A program made the position numbers and the translations under genes. Below are positions 40,746 to 51,439 of a stretch of DNA of 64,000 bases, one piece after another. How positions within the stretch are numbered: position 1 is the stretch's first letter; every line of letters starts with the position of its first letter. The notes beneath the pieces are model-generated. The model saw only the letters and a list, made by a program, of their open reading frames with translations. It did no database searches and had not been told where the DNA came from. The stretch spans positions 5,864,272 through 5,928,271 of the forward strand of contig NC_068910.1 of NCBI RefSeq assembly GCF_023091745.1, read 5' to 3'. The stretch is from Budorcas taxicolor. Taxonomy: Eukaryota; Chordata; Mammalia; Artiodactyla; Bovidae.

Positions 40746-41109
40746 AGCCTATTACTTAAGGCCTTAAGCATTCTCACCTCAGCTGGCCTGTCCCGGGTCA
40801 TTTCCCGCCAGCACTTCCCATGCACACAGCAGCAGCAGTCACATGGCTAGTGTCCGTCACACCTGTGTTAGTGTCTTGCGCTCCCCTCTAGGGTTATACA
40901 AGCACATGCAAATATGCGTGTTGTGGGTGCAGATGCATGCCTGCATGTCTATTTTCTTATCTCTTCTCTTATGTAAAACGTAGAGTACTAAGGTTCCTTT
41001 TGGAACTTCGATGAAAATGGTATAAAGTTTAGATTATGGCGATAGTCGTAAACCCTTAAATATACTAAAAGCTGTTGAATCATCACCTTAAACAGATGAA
41101 CCTTAGGAT
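40746..41109. other. No gene recognised; L2-like start, then AT-rich
   Basis: At 40746-40870 aagcattctcacctcagctg and catttcccgccagcacttcc are weakly L2-like. A short alternating purine-pyrimidine stretch (catgcaaatatgcgtg) follows. Confidence 0.4.
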
Positions 41110-42290
41110 AGGCAAATGGTATCTCAACAAATCCATTTTTTCAGGATGCTGCATTCACTGATACAGACTGTTTTGTATCTTGCTCTTCCCATTTCACAGT
41201 ATAGCCTGGAGCTCTCTTCCCATCACTGTTTGCAGAGCTTCCTCATTCTTGACGTAGCCACAGTGGATTGCGCTGTGTAAATGTTTCATCGTTGTTTACC
41301 ATGGCTGCAGCTGACAGGCACTTGGGATCATTCCAGTGCTTTGCTTCTCTGGACAATGCAATAGAAATAACATGTTCCCTGGGTGGGCTGGTGACTGTAG
41401 GGCAGAGTCCTACAAGTGGATTGCTGGGTCAGAGGGTAGCTCTGTTTATCATTTTGACAGATATTGCAAGCCTCCGTCCAGAGAGTTGTACTGATTTTCA
41501 CTCCCACTCCCAGTACATGAGCGTACTTGCTTCCCCAAGCTTCGCCTACAATTGGCGTCAAGCTTTATCAGTGCAGTTTTAAATGGAATTTCTCTTATGA
41601 GTGTGGTTGAGCAGCTTTTCATATATTTAAGAGCACTTTAGGTTTATCGGGGGGTGGCACTGCCTATTCATGTCCTTTGCCCATTTCCTATTACGTTGCT
41701 GGTCTTTTCCATCTTCATTTCTAGAAGTACTTTATATATTGTGGCGATTAACCCTTGGTCTATGACATAAGATACACTTTATTCCTCCCCTGTTTGTCAT
41801 TTGCCTCTTGTAATTTCATGGTTTTTTCCTCACTTAGAAGTGTGAAAGATTTTTTTTATCTTGTTAAAGGTTTTTTATCTTGTTAAATTCGACAGTCTTA
41901 TCTTTTCTGACTTTTGAATTTTGGGTGATAGAAAGACTTTACCCATTTCGAAGTGTTAAAGGAGTTTGCCCAAGCTTGATATTGATAGTTTATGGGTTCA
42001 TGTTTGGTTATTAAGTCAGCATTTCAATTTCCTGATCCATTTTGTCTATGGTATAGGGTATGGATCTAATCATATATTTTCCTAAATGATTGCCCATTCA
42101 TCCCAATACCATTTATCAAGTCCATTTGAGCCCCAGTGATTTGAGATGTTTCCTTTATCATTTACCAACTTCCTGTATGGATTTGAGCCTGTTTCTGGAC
42201 TTTCTCTTCTGTTCCATTGGTATGCCTGCCTATCTGCCATATTTGCCAGTATTACACTGGTTTAATGACTGAGGTTTCAGGGTATGAATC
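41110..42290 (-). mobile_element. Old L1M-type LINE region, antisense
   Basis: Collinear antisense L1 text: agtggattgctgggtcagag, tttcactcccactcccagta, tttcctattacgttgctggt, ctagaagtactttatatatt, gcatttcaatttcctgatcc, attcatcccaataccattta, gttccattggtatgcctgcc and ttacactggtttaatgactg. A tandem repeat of tttttatcttgttaaa lies near 41852-41886. It is non-coding through decay. Confidence 0.82.
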
Positions 42291-43640
42291 CAACTTAAAC
42301 CCGCCTCCTCATGATGCTTTTCAAGATCCTTAAACAAATGGGACTTCCTTTCCCCTCTGCTCTTAATGCCCTGTATGCCTCTGACAGACTGCAAGCTCAG
42401 TAAAAACAGGGTCTTGCCCTGTATAACTGCTCACCCAGGGTGCTTGAGGTGGGGCCTGGCATGGGGCAGGCCGCTGACACCCACATTCGTCTGTTTCATC
42501 ACAGAGGTTGCCTGTGAGCATACAGGGCTGTAGTTTTCTGGACGTCGCCTTTTCCCTTGTTTGAAAATCGAGACACAATTCCCCTGCCTCCAGCCTTCTG
42601 GCATTTCTCCCAGACTCCTCCCAGATGTCTTGGGCCTTGGACCGGTGATTCTGCAGTTAACTTGGATGTCTTTTCAGGGCTGGGTGCTCCTCTTTGGACC
42701 CCAGACACTCAAGAGCCCCCCGAGACTGATGTCTCCTTTCCCCTTTCAGACTTCAGCCCATGGACCCAGCCCTCCCGTATCTGGGGGGTGTTCTCTCCCT
42801 TGGTGCAGAACGTGGGGTGGGAGGCCTGCTATTCTTTCTTCTGACAATGTGACGAGGAGGGCACTTTGCCCTGCCTTTGGAGTCCACCCTGCACTGAAGA
42901 CTGTGCAGTGGAAAAAAGCCTTTTCTGTGGAGCCTAGAGATCCTTCTCTAAGTCTGGGCTGGTTTATGACCATCAGCTCTTCTTAACCATCAGGCCACTG
43001 GAAGAGCTGTGCAGCATTTGGCAAACATTTTGGAGCCTGTTCCCCATCCAGCCCCTGAGCCCAGTGCCAGGAGAGCCCACCTGCCCTAGGAGAGCTGAGT
43101 TTGCAGGAGGGAGCCTGCATGGACAGGGACAACACCAGCAGCACGGTGCTCAGTATGGCGGGCTGCGCACCAGGGAGCCTTTCTGGTCCACACGCCCCTT
43201 TCCTGATGCCGAGGGTGGCGTTTCCTCAAGCTAGGCTTCCTTGGAAGCTGTCTGGTGCACCTCACCCCCACATGACACCCTGACAACACTGAGCCCCAAG
43301 GAAATGACGGCGCCCTAGGTCCCCGGGAAGTCAGTCTCTGGGCTGAGAACTAGAGCCTGAGCCTGTTTCTCTGATCCTCCACCAGCTCCCAGTCTCTCTC
43401 TCACCCTGCGTCCCAGCCAAACCACTCATGGAAGGCACCATGAACCTCCCAAGCATCTCTTAATTCCCTGTATTTCCCCCGCACGCAGGATTCAAGCCAG
43501 TGTCCTCTCTCACTTGATCGTTCCAGTGCCTCTGCGCTGCCCCCCGCTCTGATCCTCCGGGAGACCAATGGATCCTATGAAAATGCCGTTTTGGATCAGG
43601 GCAACTTCCTGCTTAAGAACTCTCAAAGGCTTCCTATTGT
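42291..43640. other. No gene recognised; L2 3' end at about 42340-42490
   Basis: The stretch cagactgcaagctcagtaaa, aacagggtcttgccctgtat and tggggcctggcatggggcag is an L2 3' end. The remaining kilobase is GC-rich with overlapping frames on both strands (42499-42986) and no domain. Confidence 0.5.
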
Positions 43641-43785
43641 TTTTCAAAAAATTCCTTAAACTTTATATTTATAATTGTAGATTTGCACGCAATTGCAATA
43701 AATAGGAGACATCCTGTGTAGCTTTCGAAACCCAGTTTACCCCCACGGCAATATCTTGAATCACTGTTCCTTGATGCTTTTAACA
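43641..43785. mobile_element. Old L1M-like LINE fragment
   Basis: The text ataattgtagatttgcacgc, aattgcaataaataggagac, atcctgtgtagctttcgaaa and cccagtttacccccacggca resembles the L1 3' segment of the form atagatttacagggaattgc. Confidence 0.55.
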
Positions 43786-43799
43786 TGAAGCTGGAGATC

Positions 43800-44012
43800 A
43801 TTATTCTCGTTTAGCTCTGGAGTCAGAGAGACGTGGATTCAGGTTCTGGCCTTGACAAGCTATTTTGCCTCTCTGAGACTCTGGGTTTTGGGAGTATAAC
43901 ATTTATAATAAAGATACTCAGCTCAAAGAGTTGTTTGAGGTTTAATGAGATAATATACACAAAGAGCTTAAAACAGAGGCTGACATGTTGATTGGCACCT
44001 GATAAATAGTGG
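43800..44012 (+). repeat. MIR SINE, sense, well preserved
   Basis: It shows tagctctggagtcagagaga, cgtggattcaggttctggcc, cttgacaagctattttgcct, ctctgagactctgggttttg and aggtttaatgagataatata. Confidence 0.82.
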
Positions 44013-44385
44013 AATGGCCTGGAATGGTCTGTCCTCTACTTCCCTCTTCCTGTCCACGATCCCTCTTGCTCTGGCTGCTCAGACTTCCCTTCTTTCGGAT
44101 CCTCCTCTTGTCCTTTTCCTACCCCGGCCCAGGACCTCTGCACATGCTGTGCACATCCCTCTCGCACTCTGCTGTGTGTGTATCCGCCCTTATAGGTGCT
44201 GATTTTAGCGTATAAATGTCTAACGATATCTACTTTTATTTGCTGTTGTTCTCCTCCACTAGACCATGAGTCCACGAAAGTCACCGTAATGTTTGTTTTG
44301 CTCACCATGGTATCCTCAGCACCCCACAGAGGGTCAGGCCTCGAGGAGGGACCAATACATACATTTCTCGTCTGAGTCAATGAGC
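44013..44385 (+). mobile_element. L2 LINE 3' region and terminus, sense
   Basis: It runs ggacctctgcacatgctgtg, cacatccctctcgcactctg, then ctagaccatgagtccacgaa, gtttgttttgctcaccatgg and tatcctcagcaccccacaga, all L2 3' UTR signatures. Confidence 0.75.
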
Positions 44386-44445
44386 AAATGGCATGGGTGG
44401 GTGGGAAGAGAAGGTGATGGTGGCGACGGTGGCGGAGATTTTATT

Positions 44446-44657
44446 GTTGTTGTTTTAGTTGCTTAGTTGTGTCCAGTTCTTTTGCAACCCTGTGGACTGT
44501 AGCCCACCACGTTCCTCTGTCCATGGGATTTCCCAGCCAAGAATACTGAAGTGTGTTGGCATTTCCTTCACCAGGAGATCTTCCCAACGTAGGGATCAAA
44601 CCTGGGTCTCCTGCATTGGCAGGTGGATTCTTTACCACTGAGCCACCAGGGAAGCCT
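44446..44657 (-). mobile_element. Bov-tA SINE, antisense, with 12-bp TSD
   Basis: It reads gttgttgttttagttgctta through the reversed box B agggatcaaacctgggtctc to the reversed head accactgagccaccagggaa. The repeat ggagattttatt is at 44434-44445 and 44658-44669, perfect. Confidence 0.95.
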
Positions 44658-44669
44658 GGAGATTTTATT

Positions 44670-45120
44670 AGCAAACATTTACTGAATGATTATTGTATGT
44701 CTTGCAACATGCTCAATATGGTATGAATTCTCTCATTTAATTTACTTACATTTAAAATAACCCCCATCATTCTCTATCCAGCTTTAGTTTTTCCCTCGGT
44801 TATTTATCACTGCCTGATATTATATATTTATTTAGTATCTGATTTCCTCAACAAGGTAAACATCACAAGCTCAGAAATTTAGTTTTGTTTCCTGCTGTGT
44901 CCCTAGAGCTCGAACAGTGCCTGGTACTTTGTAGGCGTTCAGTGAATATTTGTGAAATGAATGAATGCTCACATGAGATGTATGAGGCAGTCACAATTAT
45001 CACCCCATCCTCATTTTAAGCATGAGGGGATGGATGCTTGGAGAAGTTAAATACCTGGTCGAGGTGAAGGCCAGAGCTGGGTCCTCTGACTGCAGAGCCC
45101 CTGTGATGTTACACCCCATC
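44670..45120. repeat. L2 and MIR remnants
   Basis: At 44670-44760, gcaaacatttactgaatgat and ctctcatttaatttacttac look MIR/L2-like. At 44890-44970, cagtgcctggtactttgtag then gcgttcagtgaatatttgtg is an L2 3' end. At 44985-45110, gaagttaaatacctggtcga is an antisense MIR. Confidence 0.6.
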
Positions 45121-46079
45121 AAGTTACACTGTGATGCTTTCCAACTTTGGGTTCTCCCCAGTGGATCCTGAGACCAGGACTCAAGCTTGAGTAGGTTACT
45201 TGGGAGGTAACTCCAGGAAGCCAGGTGGGGCTAGGGAAGGGAGACAGGGAAGGGCTGAGAGGAGGCCAGCAAAGCGTCCTCATCAAACCATTCACCCCGG
45301 GGACCAGCAGAGCTGACTCCCACTGAGGTGGCCTGGGAGCTGGTGGAGACCAACGGGCTCAGAGTTATCCTGCCCGCTGTGTGTGGGGGCCGCAGAGCTC
45401 ACAGCCCAGCTCCTTTCATCAGCTACTGAAGGCTGCTCCTGGGCAGGGTGGGGTGGGGGATGGCCCTCCAGTCTGTCTGCCTTGCCCTGCGTGTGGGCTG
45501 GCGCTCCCACAGTCAGGCAGACATTCTCAGCAAGGACTTTGCATTTGCTGGGGGAGATGCAGCGGGGCACTACCAGCACCTTTTTCAGATGCCACTCAGA
45601 CTCTCACCCTCAAAAGGTTGCTGTGTTTTCTCCCAAGCTGACATTTAAAGACCACATATTTATAGGAGAGAAGGCCTCCCTCCTCCCTCCCCCGCGCTTG
45701 GCAGCTCTCCTCACCCACACCCTCTTGCCCTCATTTCCTGGGGCCCTGCTAGCCTTCCAGGTCTGGTGTGGATCCCTGTCCTAGGTCCAGGCTGGAGGAA
45801 ACCCCAGAGATTACTTGCTGCACCTTCTGACTCTGTGAAGGCCTTCCTCTGTAGGAGGGTCATCCCTGGCAGGACTGCAGTCAGATTCCTGGGGGCCCTA
45901 TCCTGCCCTCCCAAATCCTGCTGATGCATCTGGTCTCTCTGCTCGGTCACCATCCATAGCTGTGGCCTGAGAACCCTCCTCTCCCTCCTCAGCTTGTGCT
46001 GCCGTTCCTGCCTTGACCAGTGTTTCCTGCCTCCAACTGCATTAACTTTCCCAGCAGCCATGCTGGCATTTATTAAGCC
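45121..46079. other. No gene recognised
   Basis: At 45170-45300, gagtaggttacttgggaggt, aactccaggaagcc resembles an unnamed mid-repetitive element also suggested at 46905-47240. Frames of 86-133 codons at 45292-45784 overlap on both strands and lack domains. Confidence 0.45.
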
Positions 46080-46288
46080 TATAGTGAAGACCTTGATGCA
46101 GGGAAAGATTGAAGACAGGAGGAGAAGGGCATGACAGAGGGCAAGATGGTTGGATGGCATCACTGACTCAAGGGACAGGAGTTTGAGCAAGCTCCGGGAG
46201 ATGGTGAAGGAAGGGGAGCCTGGCGTGCTATAGTCCATGGGGTCGCAAAGAGTCGGTCACAGCTGAGTGACTGAACAACAATAACACA
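46080..46288 (+). mobile_element. BovB LINE 3'-end fragment, sense
   Basis: About 208 bp: gaagaccttgatgcagggaa, agattgaagacaggaggaga, gatggttggatggcatcact, and the terminus gtcgcaaagagtcggtcaca, ctgagtgactgaacaacaat. Confidence 0.92.
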
Positions 46289-46904
46289 GGGGAATAGACC
46301 TGTCCCTCCTGGCCAGGCTGGTCCACGGTCAGCCCAAGAGTCATCCTCTTTCACAGAGAGATGGAGTTGAACACGTTTCCCTTATTTCCACCTTCCCTTG
46401 TTGTGTCTCACTCTGTGGCTCCCTTCTCTTACTGCAGAACCAGCTCCCATTGTCTGATTTTGCTTTGCTGAGCATTTGGGTTTGGGTCTATCTCCTTTCC
46501 TTGACCCCCTCCCATCCCACCAGCCCCTCTTGAGGAAAAGGATTCGTACACATCTCTGAATCCTGCACGTCGTGCAAGGACCCGGCACACACGTCAGATA
46601 AACAGAGGGATGAGTGCTCAGGTGGAGCCGATGACTGCAAAGTCATCATCCTTCCTGCCTCTCTGTCCATTCTCACTTGACACCCCCACGCTCCATCCAC
46701 CTCAGACCCCAACCCCACATTCTCATGCCCTGTCTCCTCGTCTCCCTCTGACATGAGCCCTTGACATGATCCCTTGTCCCCTTAGAAAAATCCTCCTGCG
46801 GATGGAGAAGAGGCCCACGATCTGGCTCTTCCTTCTTCGAGATCAGTGCCTTCACTTCCTCAACTGCAAAATGGGAATAAGAAAAGGGTCTGAGGTCTGG
46901 TTCC
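46289..46904. other. No gene recognised
   Basis: Unique sequence with a MIR-like scrap near 46840-46885 (cttcctcaactgcaaaatgg). Confidence 0.45.
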
Positions 46905-47245
46905 CCAGAAGCAGAGCCTGGGATGGGCATGCTCGTGCGTGGAATTTACTGAGGGAGTGCTCCCGGAATAACCTGCTGGGGAAGGATGAGGGCAGGACAG
47001 GGAAGGGAAAGGCGCTTGGCAAACGTGGGTTCAGGGTTCAGGACAAGTGCACCCTCAGCCTCAGCCCTTGGGGAGTCCTGGGGGGTGACTTGCACCATAT
47101 AGGCTGTTGCTACCTGGTGGTTCCCATTGGCCAAGGACCATATCCTCCAGAGAAGGGCGCAGGTGTGAGAAGGCAGCCCCCAGAGAGCCAGGGGCTGGGC
47201 ATACCTGCCAGGTCGGGGGGAGGGTGGCATGCTGGCAGCACCTGC
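46905..47245. repeat. Possible unnamed mid-repetitive element
   Basis: The string ttccccagaagcagagcctg, gatgggcatgctcgtgcgtg, gaatttactgagggagtgct, cccggaataacctgctgggg recalls a medium-copy mammalian repeat of the type ttccccagaagcagaacct...ggaagtgctcccaggaa. The family name is not recalled. It covers the 160-codon frame at 46766-47248, which therefore should not be read as a gene. Confidence 0.4.
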
Positions 47246-48524
47246 TAACAAATACCTGCCTGCTAGACTCCTTGGGAGGATGAAATCAGGCTTTTCAAAA
47301 TTCTAAGAACAGTAATTGACGCTTCAATAGAGTTCAGCGACTGTTTCTGTCATTGGTCCTCTTGCTTCAAAACCCAGTAAAATTCCACCTCCGAAGTCTT
47401 CCTCACTGGCTGTCTTGAGAATTAATCATCTCTTCCCCTGCTGCCTCAGCACGGGGTGTTTTTCCTTTTCATTTAGGTTTTAAAACGGCACGAACAAAAC
47501 ATGGGAGATCGTCAGTGTAAAAGATTCTGGCAGAGCCTGAAACATACAGGGGATACACAGAATGTTTGCTCTGCCCTCCCAATGTTCCCTAGAGAAACTC
47601 CCCTTGGTGGCACTTTGTGCTTCAAGTGTTATCGATCAGCCTGCCCTGTATTTGGGGAGTTGGGTTTTCCCAGCTGCATTTAGAGACCCTTAATGGGAGG
47701 GAGCCGGCTTGCCATTTCCTCTCCCCTGCTCAATAAACAGTTTGCTTAGCCCAGAGTTGCTGCTGGAGCTTCTAGAGGACAGGATGGGGGTGGGGCCGGA
47801 GGTCTTCAGCCTTCTCTCCTTGGAGATTCCCACCCTGACCTGAGTCAGTCCAGCAATCTCCTTAGAGATTCGGGAAGCAAATTCTCCAGGTAGATGAGAT
47901 AAAAATTTGTCCGAGAGGATGCAGTTTTCTGAAAGGTGGCTTCTGTCTGTTGAGGACCTTGCTCATTGATTTATTCCGACCTCCCCTGGACTATCATTTG
48001 GTGTGTGTGTGTTGAATGACTTCTACTGTGAGTAAAAATAGTAAGACACGGTCATTGTGGGGGACTGGGAAATAAAAGTCGGCTTCAGTCTCCTCCCAGC
48101 AACATCACTTTTGAGGGACGTTCACGCGGTCCCAGGATCGCAGTCTTAGTCGCTTTTGCTCTCCGCCACTTCTGGCCCCTGCCTCACAACAGACCCCCGG
48201 GGGACCCACGCTTCTTTCTCTTCTTGTTGCGAACTCAGAGGTGACATGCCCATCCGCTCGCCAAGCGTCGGTCACCTCCGGGACCTTTGTCTCTTCTCAC
48301 CAGTCCAGCAGAGAGAGGGAAGTGGTCGTTCCCCACCTTATTTTGCTGTCGGTTCCGTCTCTCAAGAAGGCTTCAAGTTGCAGGAAGGGTCCTAGTTTTG
48401 GTGGAGTGGGACTTCTGGGCATCCAGATTGCCCAAGCTCGCTTGCTACCAGATGCTTCTCTGTGTTAGCAGTCACTGGAACCCCGTGTCCTCACCTGTCA
48501 CATGCTTGTCACCTCACGTAAGCT
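47246..48524. other. No gene recognised; largely non-repetitive
   Basis: More than 1.2 kb without a recognised young repeat, unusual for this window. The part at 47460-47770 (tttaaaacggcacgaacaaa, ttgtgcttcaagtgttatcg, ctcaataaacagtttgctta) is AT-richer. No exon was recognised. Confidence 0.45.
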
Positions 48525-48620
48525 TTGCCACAGCCGAGCAATGCCACCCCCCCCCCCATTCTCAGATGAGGAAACTGAGGCTCAGCGAGCAGAGGGGGCT
48601 TGTCTAGGATCCCATGCGCC
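48525..48620 (-). repeat. MIR SINE fragment, antisense, with poly-C run
   Basis: After a C11 run, attctcagatgaggaaactg, aggctcagcgagcagagggg is the reverse of a MIR 3' half. Confidence 0.65.
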
Positions 48621-49172
48621 CCTGAGCCCTCCCCATCCTGCCCTCTCCACTGCCATGACCTTGTGTGCCTCTTAGGTGGACGTGAGCGTATTCTGAGGGA
48701 GAGAGAAGGGGCCTGTGTGTGCCTGTGTGTAAACAGATAACATTGATCTTCCTCCTGCTAATCCAGAGGTCATAAGCTGCCAGCCTGCTGGCCAAAAAAC
48801 CTACCACAGCTATACTGTGTTTGCTCCTCACAGGGTTTTAAATTTTTTAAGAAACTGTTGATGACATTTACAGATAAAGAGTATGAGCCTAAAATTCCAG
48901 ATGTCCAGCTTCTCTGGAAAAAAAAGAAAACTGGCAGTTTAGACTCACATCCCGGCTTGGCCATGGTCAGGTGGAGCTGAGCGGTGGCTGTATCCATTTG
49001 ACTGGGCAGATTGCCACAGTCCCCACCACTCCTGATTACCTCCCCGAGTAGAGCCACTGCCAGCTCCTATTTGTCCCCGCACAAACACTGTTGCTTTTTC
49101 TTATTGGGAGATGCCAGAGGAGAGAGCTGCTAAGTCCTAACCAGCCCACCTCACTCCGTATTGCTGGTCCTT
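48621..49172. other. No gene recognised
   Basis: Unique sequence. The antisense frame at 48770-49057 has no domain. Confidence 0.45.
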
Positions 49173-49184
49173 ATAGGCATTCTC

Positions 49185-49400
49185 AGGCTTCCCTGGTAGC
49201 TTAGCTGGTAAAGAATCCGTCTGCAATGCAGGCGACCCCGGGTCGATTCTTGGATCCGGAAGGTTCCCTGGAGAAGGGATATGCTACCCATGCCAGTGTT
49301 CTTGCCTGGAGAATCCCCCTGGGCAGAGGAGCCTGTGGGCTACAGTCCATGGGGCCGCAGAGAGTCGGGCATGACTGAGCGACTAAGCACAGCCCAGCAC
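49185..49400 (+). mobile_element. Bov-tA SINE, sense, with 12-bp TSD
   Basis: Head aggcttccctggtagcttag, box-B-like gggtcgattcttggatccgg, tail gagagtcgggcatgactgag. The perfect repeat ataggcattctc flanks it (49173-49184 and 49401-49412). Confidence 0.95.
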
Positions 49401-49578
49401 ATAGGCATTCTCTCCCCTGACCTTCAAATCCCTACCGAGTCATCTTTGTAAGTCCCAGGGCCTTCGCACACAATAGGTGTGAAGAATAACAACAGCTACT
49501 GTTTTGGGGGGGTGTGTGTGTTTACCTTGGAGAAGGCTATGGAATTTATCACCCTTTAAATAAACATAAAGGTAGGAA

Positions 49579-49791
49579 GGACTTCCCAGGGGGTGCTAGT
49601 GGTAAAGAACCCGCCTGCCAGTGCAGGACACATGGGTTCAATCCCTGGGTCGGGAAGATCCTCTGGAGGAGGAAATGGCAACCCACTCCAGTATTCTTGC
49701 CTGGAGAATCCCATGGACAGAGGAGCCTGGCGGCCTACAGTACTTAGGGTCACAAAGAGTCAGGCATGCCCGAGCCACTTAGCACACCCAC
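49579..49791 (+). mobile_element. Bov-tA SINE, sense
   Basis: Head ggacttcccagggggtgcta, box B gggttcaatccctgggtcgg, tail aaagagtcaggcatgcccga. The repeat aaataaaca occurs at 49558-49566 and 49792-49800, but the left copy is 12 bp away from the head, so its status as a target-site duplication is doubtful. Confidence 0.94.
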
Positions 49792-49800
49792 AAATAAACA

Positions 49801-49974
49801 GGCTCAGAAAGGTCGAGGCGTGTTCGAGGTCCCCCAACGGATGACTTTCGTCATTAGGACTTTAGCAGTGGCCCTTACTTTTGCACTGCGTTGCCTCACC
49901 TTTTGCAGCTTTTCACACCTATCCCTTTTGCCTTTCAACTTAACTGCTGGTTTCTGAAGGTTTCATAAAAGCAA
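49801..49974. other. No gene recognised
   Basis: Short spacer; aggctcagaaaggtcgaggc at its start may be an antisense MIR scrap. Confidence 0.4.
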
Positions 49975-50445
49975 TAGTGACTGAAGCTGAGCCTTGACAC
50001 TATGACTGGACAGGAATTGACTGAGAGAGGAAGAAGGGCATTTCCATCCAAGGAGCAGAACACAGAGAGAGATGTGGAATAGGGCTAAGTGTACCTCATG
50101 AGGGGTGCTGGGAACCAAGGTGGGAATGAAGTAGAAAGGGCACTGGGAGCCAAAGCAGGAAACCTGGAGTGGCAGTCTGAAGCTATGGGGACTTCTAAGG
50201 GCACTAGGGAGCTATGGAAGGTTTTAGAGCAGGAGAAGCCGTGAACCATGTCTGGCGTCATGAAACCTAATGTGACAGCTGGATGCAGGCAGACAGGAGG
50301 CACCGTGAGAATCCAGAAGAGAGGTGTTGGGGCCCTTCAACAGGTTCCAGGGGGAACTGTGGAGGCCCGTTCAATGAGGACTTGGAGATGGGAGAGCCTG
50401 GAGCTGGTCACCTGGAGGCCCGTGGTGCCATTCACTGGGATGGGG
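49975..50445 (+). mobile_element. L2 LINE 3' region, sense
   Basis: It reads gactgaagctgagccttgac, ggaagaagggcatttccatc, caaggagcagaacacagaga, gcactagggagctatggaag, gttttagagcaggagaagcc and atgaaacctaatgtgacagc, collinear with the L2 3' UTR. Confidence 0.8.
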
Positions 50446-50935
50446 AAGGTGGGGTGTCTGTGCGGAGATGCCCTCCAGGCACCCGTGGGAGAGGGCAGCC
50501 CTGCGGCAGGAGATGCAGTGACGCCTGCCAAGCCAAGCTGGAGCAGTGAGAACGGAGCGCTCTGAGCCAAGAGCCTGGAGACACCTCCTCTCACACCTGC
50601 TGGATTTCCTTTCGCTGATGGCCTCCTCGGCCCCTTCTCTTCCCTCTACGCCTAAGCCCCCGAGAGTGAATATCCTCCGCCTCATCCTAGGGCTTCAAAG
50701 CACAGGCCATTGTGCATTTGGCCCCTACAAAGGGAAGCAAGATCCCAGCTATTCCTAGGAAGCAGGCTTTCTCGATACCCAGAGCCCAGGGTCTCCCCAG
50801 GCCCTAGCTCCTGTTTCAACAGACCAAAGCCTGGGGGCGGGTGGGTGGTTACCAGGATCCAGGCCCTCCCTGCCCCCGCCCCAAGGGGGCCCCTCTTCTT
50901 CTCTCTTCCTGCGAGCAGAGCAGTGCATTTGGCTT
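50446..50935. other. No gene recognised; GC-rich approach to the CpG island
   Basis: No young repeat lies between about 50.45 kb and 52.7 kb, the longest clean stretch in the window, as expected around a promoter. Frames here show no domain. Confidence 0.5.
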
Positions 50936-50985
50936 TTTATAAAGCCGATAAATAAATAAGCAAGCGGGCATGATTAATTGATGGC
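50933..50985. promoter_or_regulatory. AT-rich motif cluster upstream of the CpG island
   Basis: Within GC-rich DNA, gctttttataaagccgataa includes a TATA-like tataaa, followed by ataaataaataagcaagcgg (forkhead-like) and gcatgattaattgatggcat (homeodomain-type attaattg). It lies about 650 bp before the putative first exon, too far to be its core TATA box. A proximal enhancer role is only inferred. Confidence 0.35.
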
Positions 50986-51439
50986 ATGGAGCAGACCCAG
51001 GCGCTGGGAGTCAGGTGGCCCAGCTTCCTGGTGGAGCTAGGCTTTTCAGCGACCTGGGGCCTGTGCCAAGAAGGGGAAGCCTGCTTTGGGGAAGTGCTTC
51101 GGTGTGTGCCTGGAGCATCCACCTTTCTTCTCCTCTGTGCCCGCCTCCTCTAGGCCCTAGACCTCGCCAGGGCTGGAGGCTGGGGGCCAACAGGTGCCGC
51201 TGCCCTACCCCCATCTCCTCTCCCAGTCTGAGTGCCCTCGGGCTCCACACCCCAGGATTGCTCCAGCCAGCCCTCTCCCCCAAAGCTAGGTCTCCCCGTA
51301 TACCCCGTCCACACCTCAGTAATCCCACACTGCATGACCCCAGCCGTGGGTTCCTGTGTATTGGGAAGGTAGGGTACCCTGACCCAGGGGAAAGGGTTCC
51401 TCCAAGGGTCAGGCTGACGGGCGGGGGCGGTAAGGAGCT

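Noticed and set aside
46766..47248. Plus-strand 160-codon frame
   Set aside because: It is covered largely by a probable mid-repetitive element and a MIR scrap; no protein feature is recognised.
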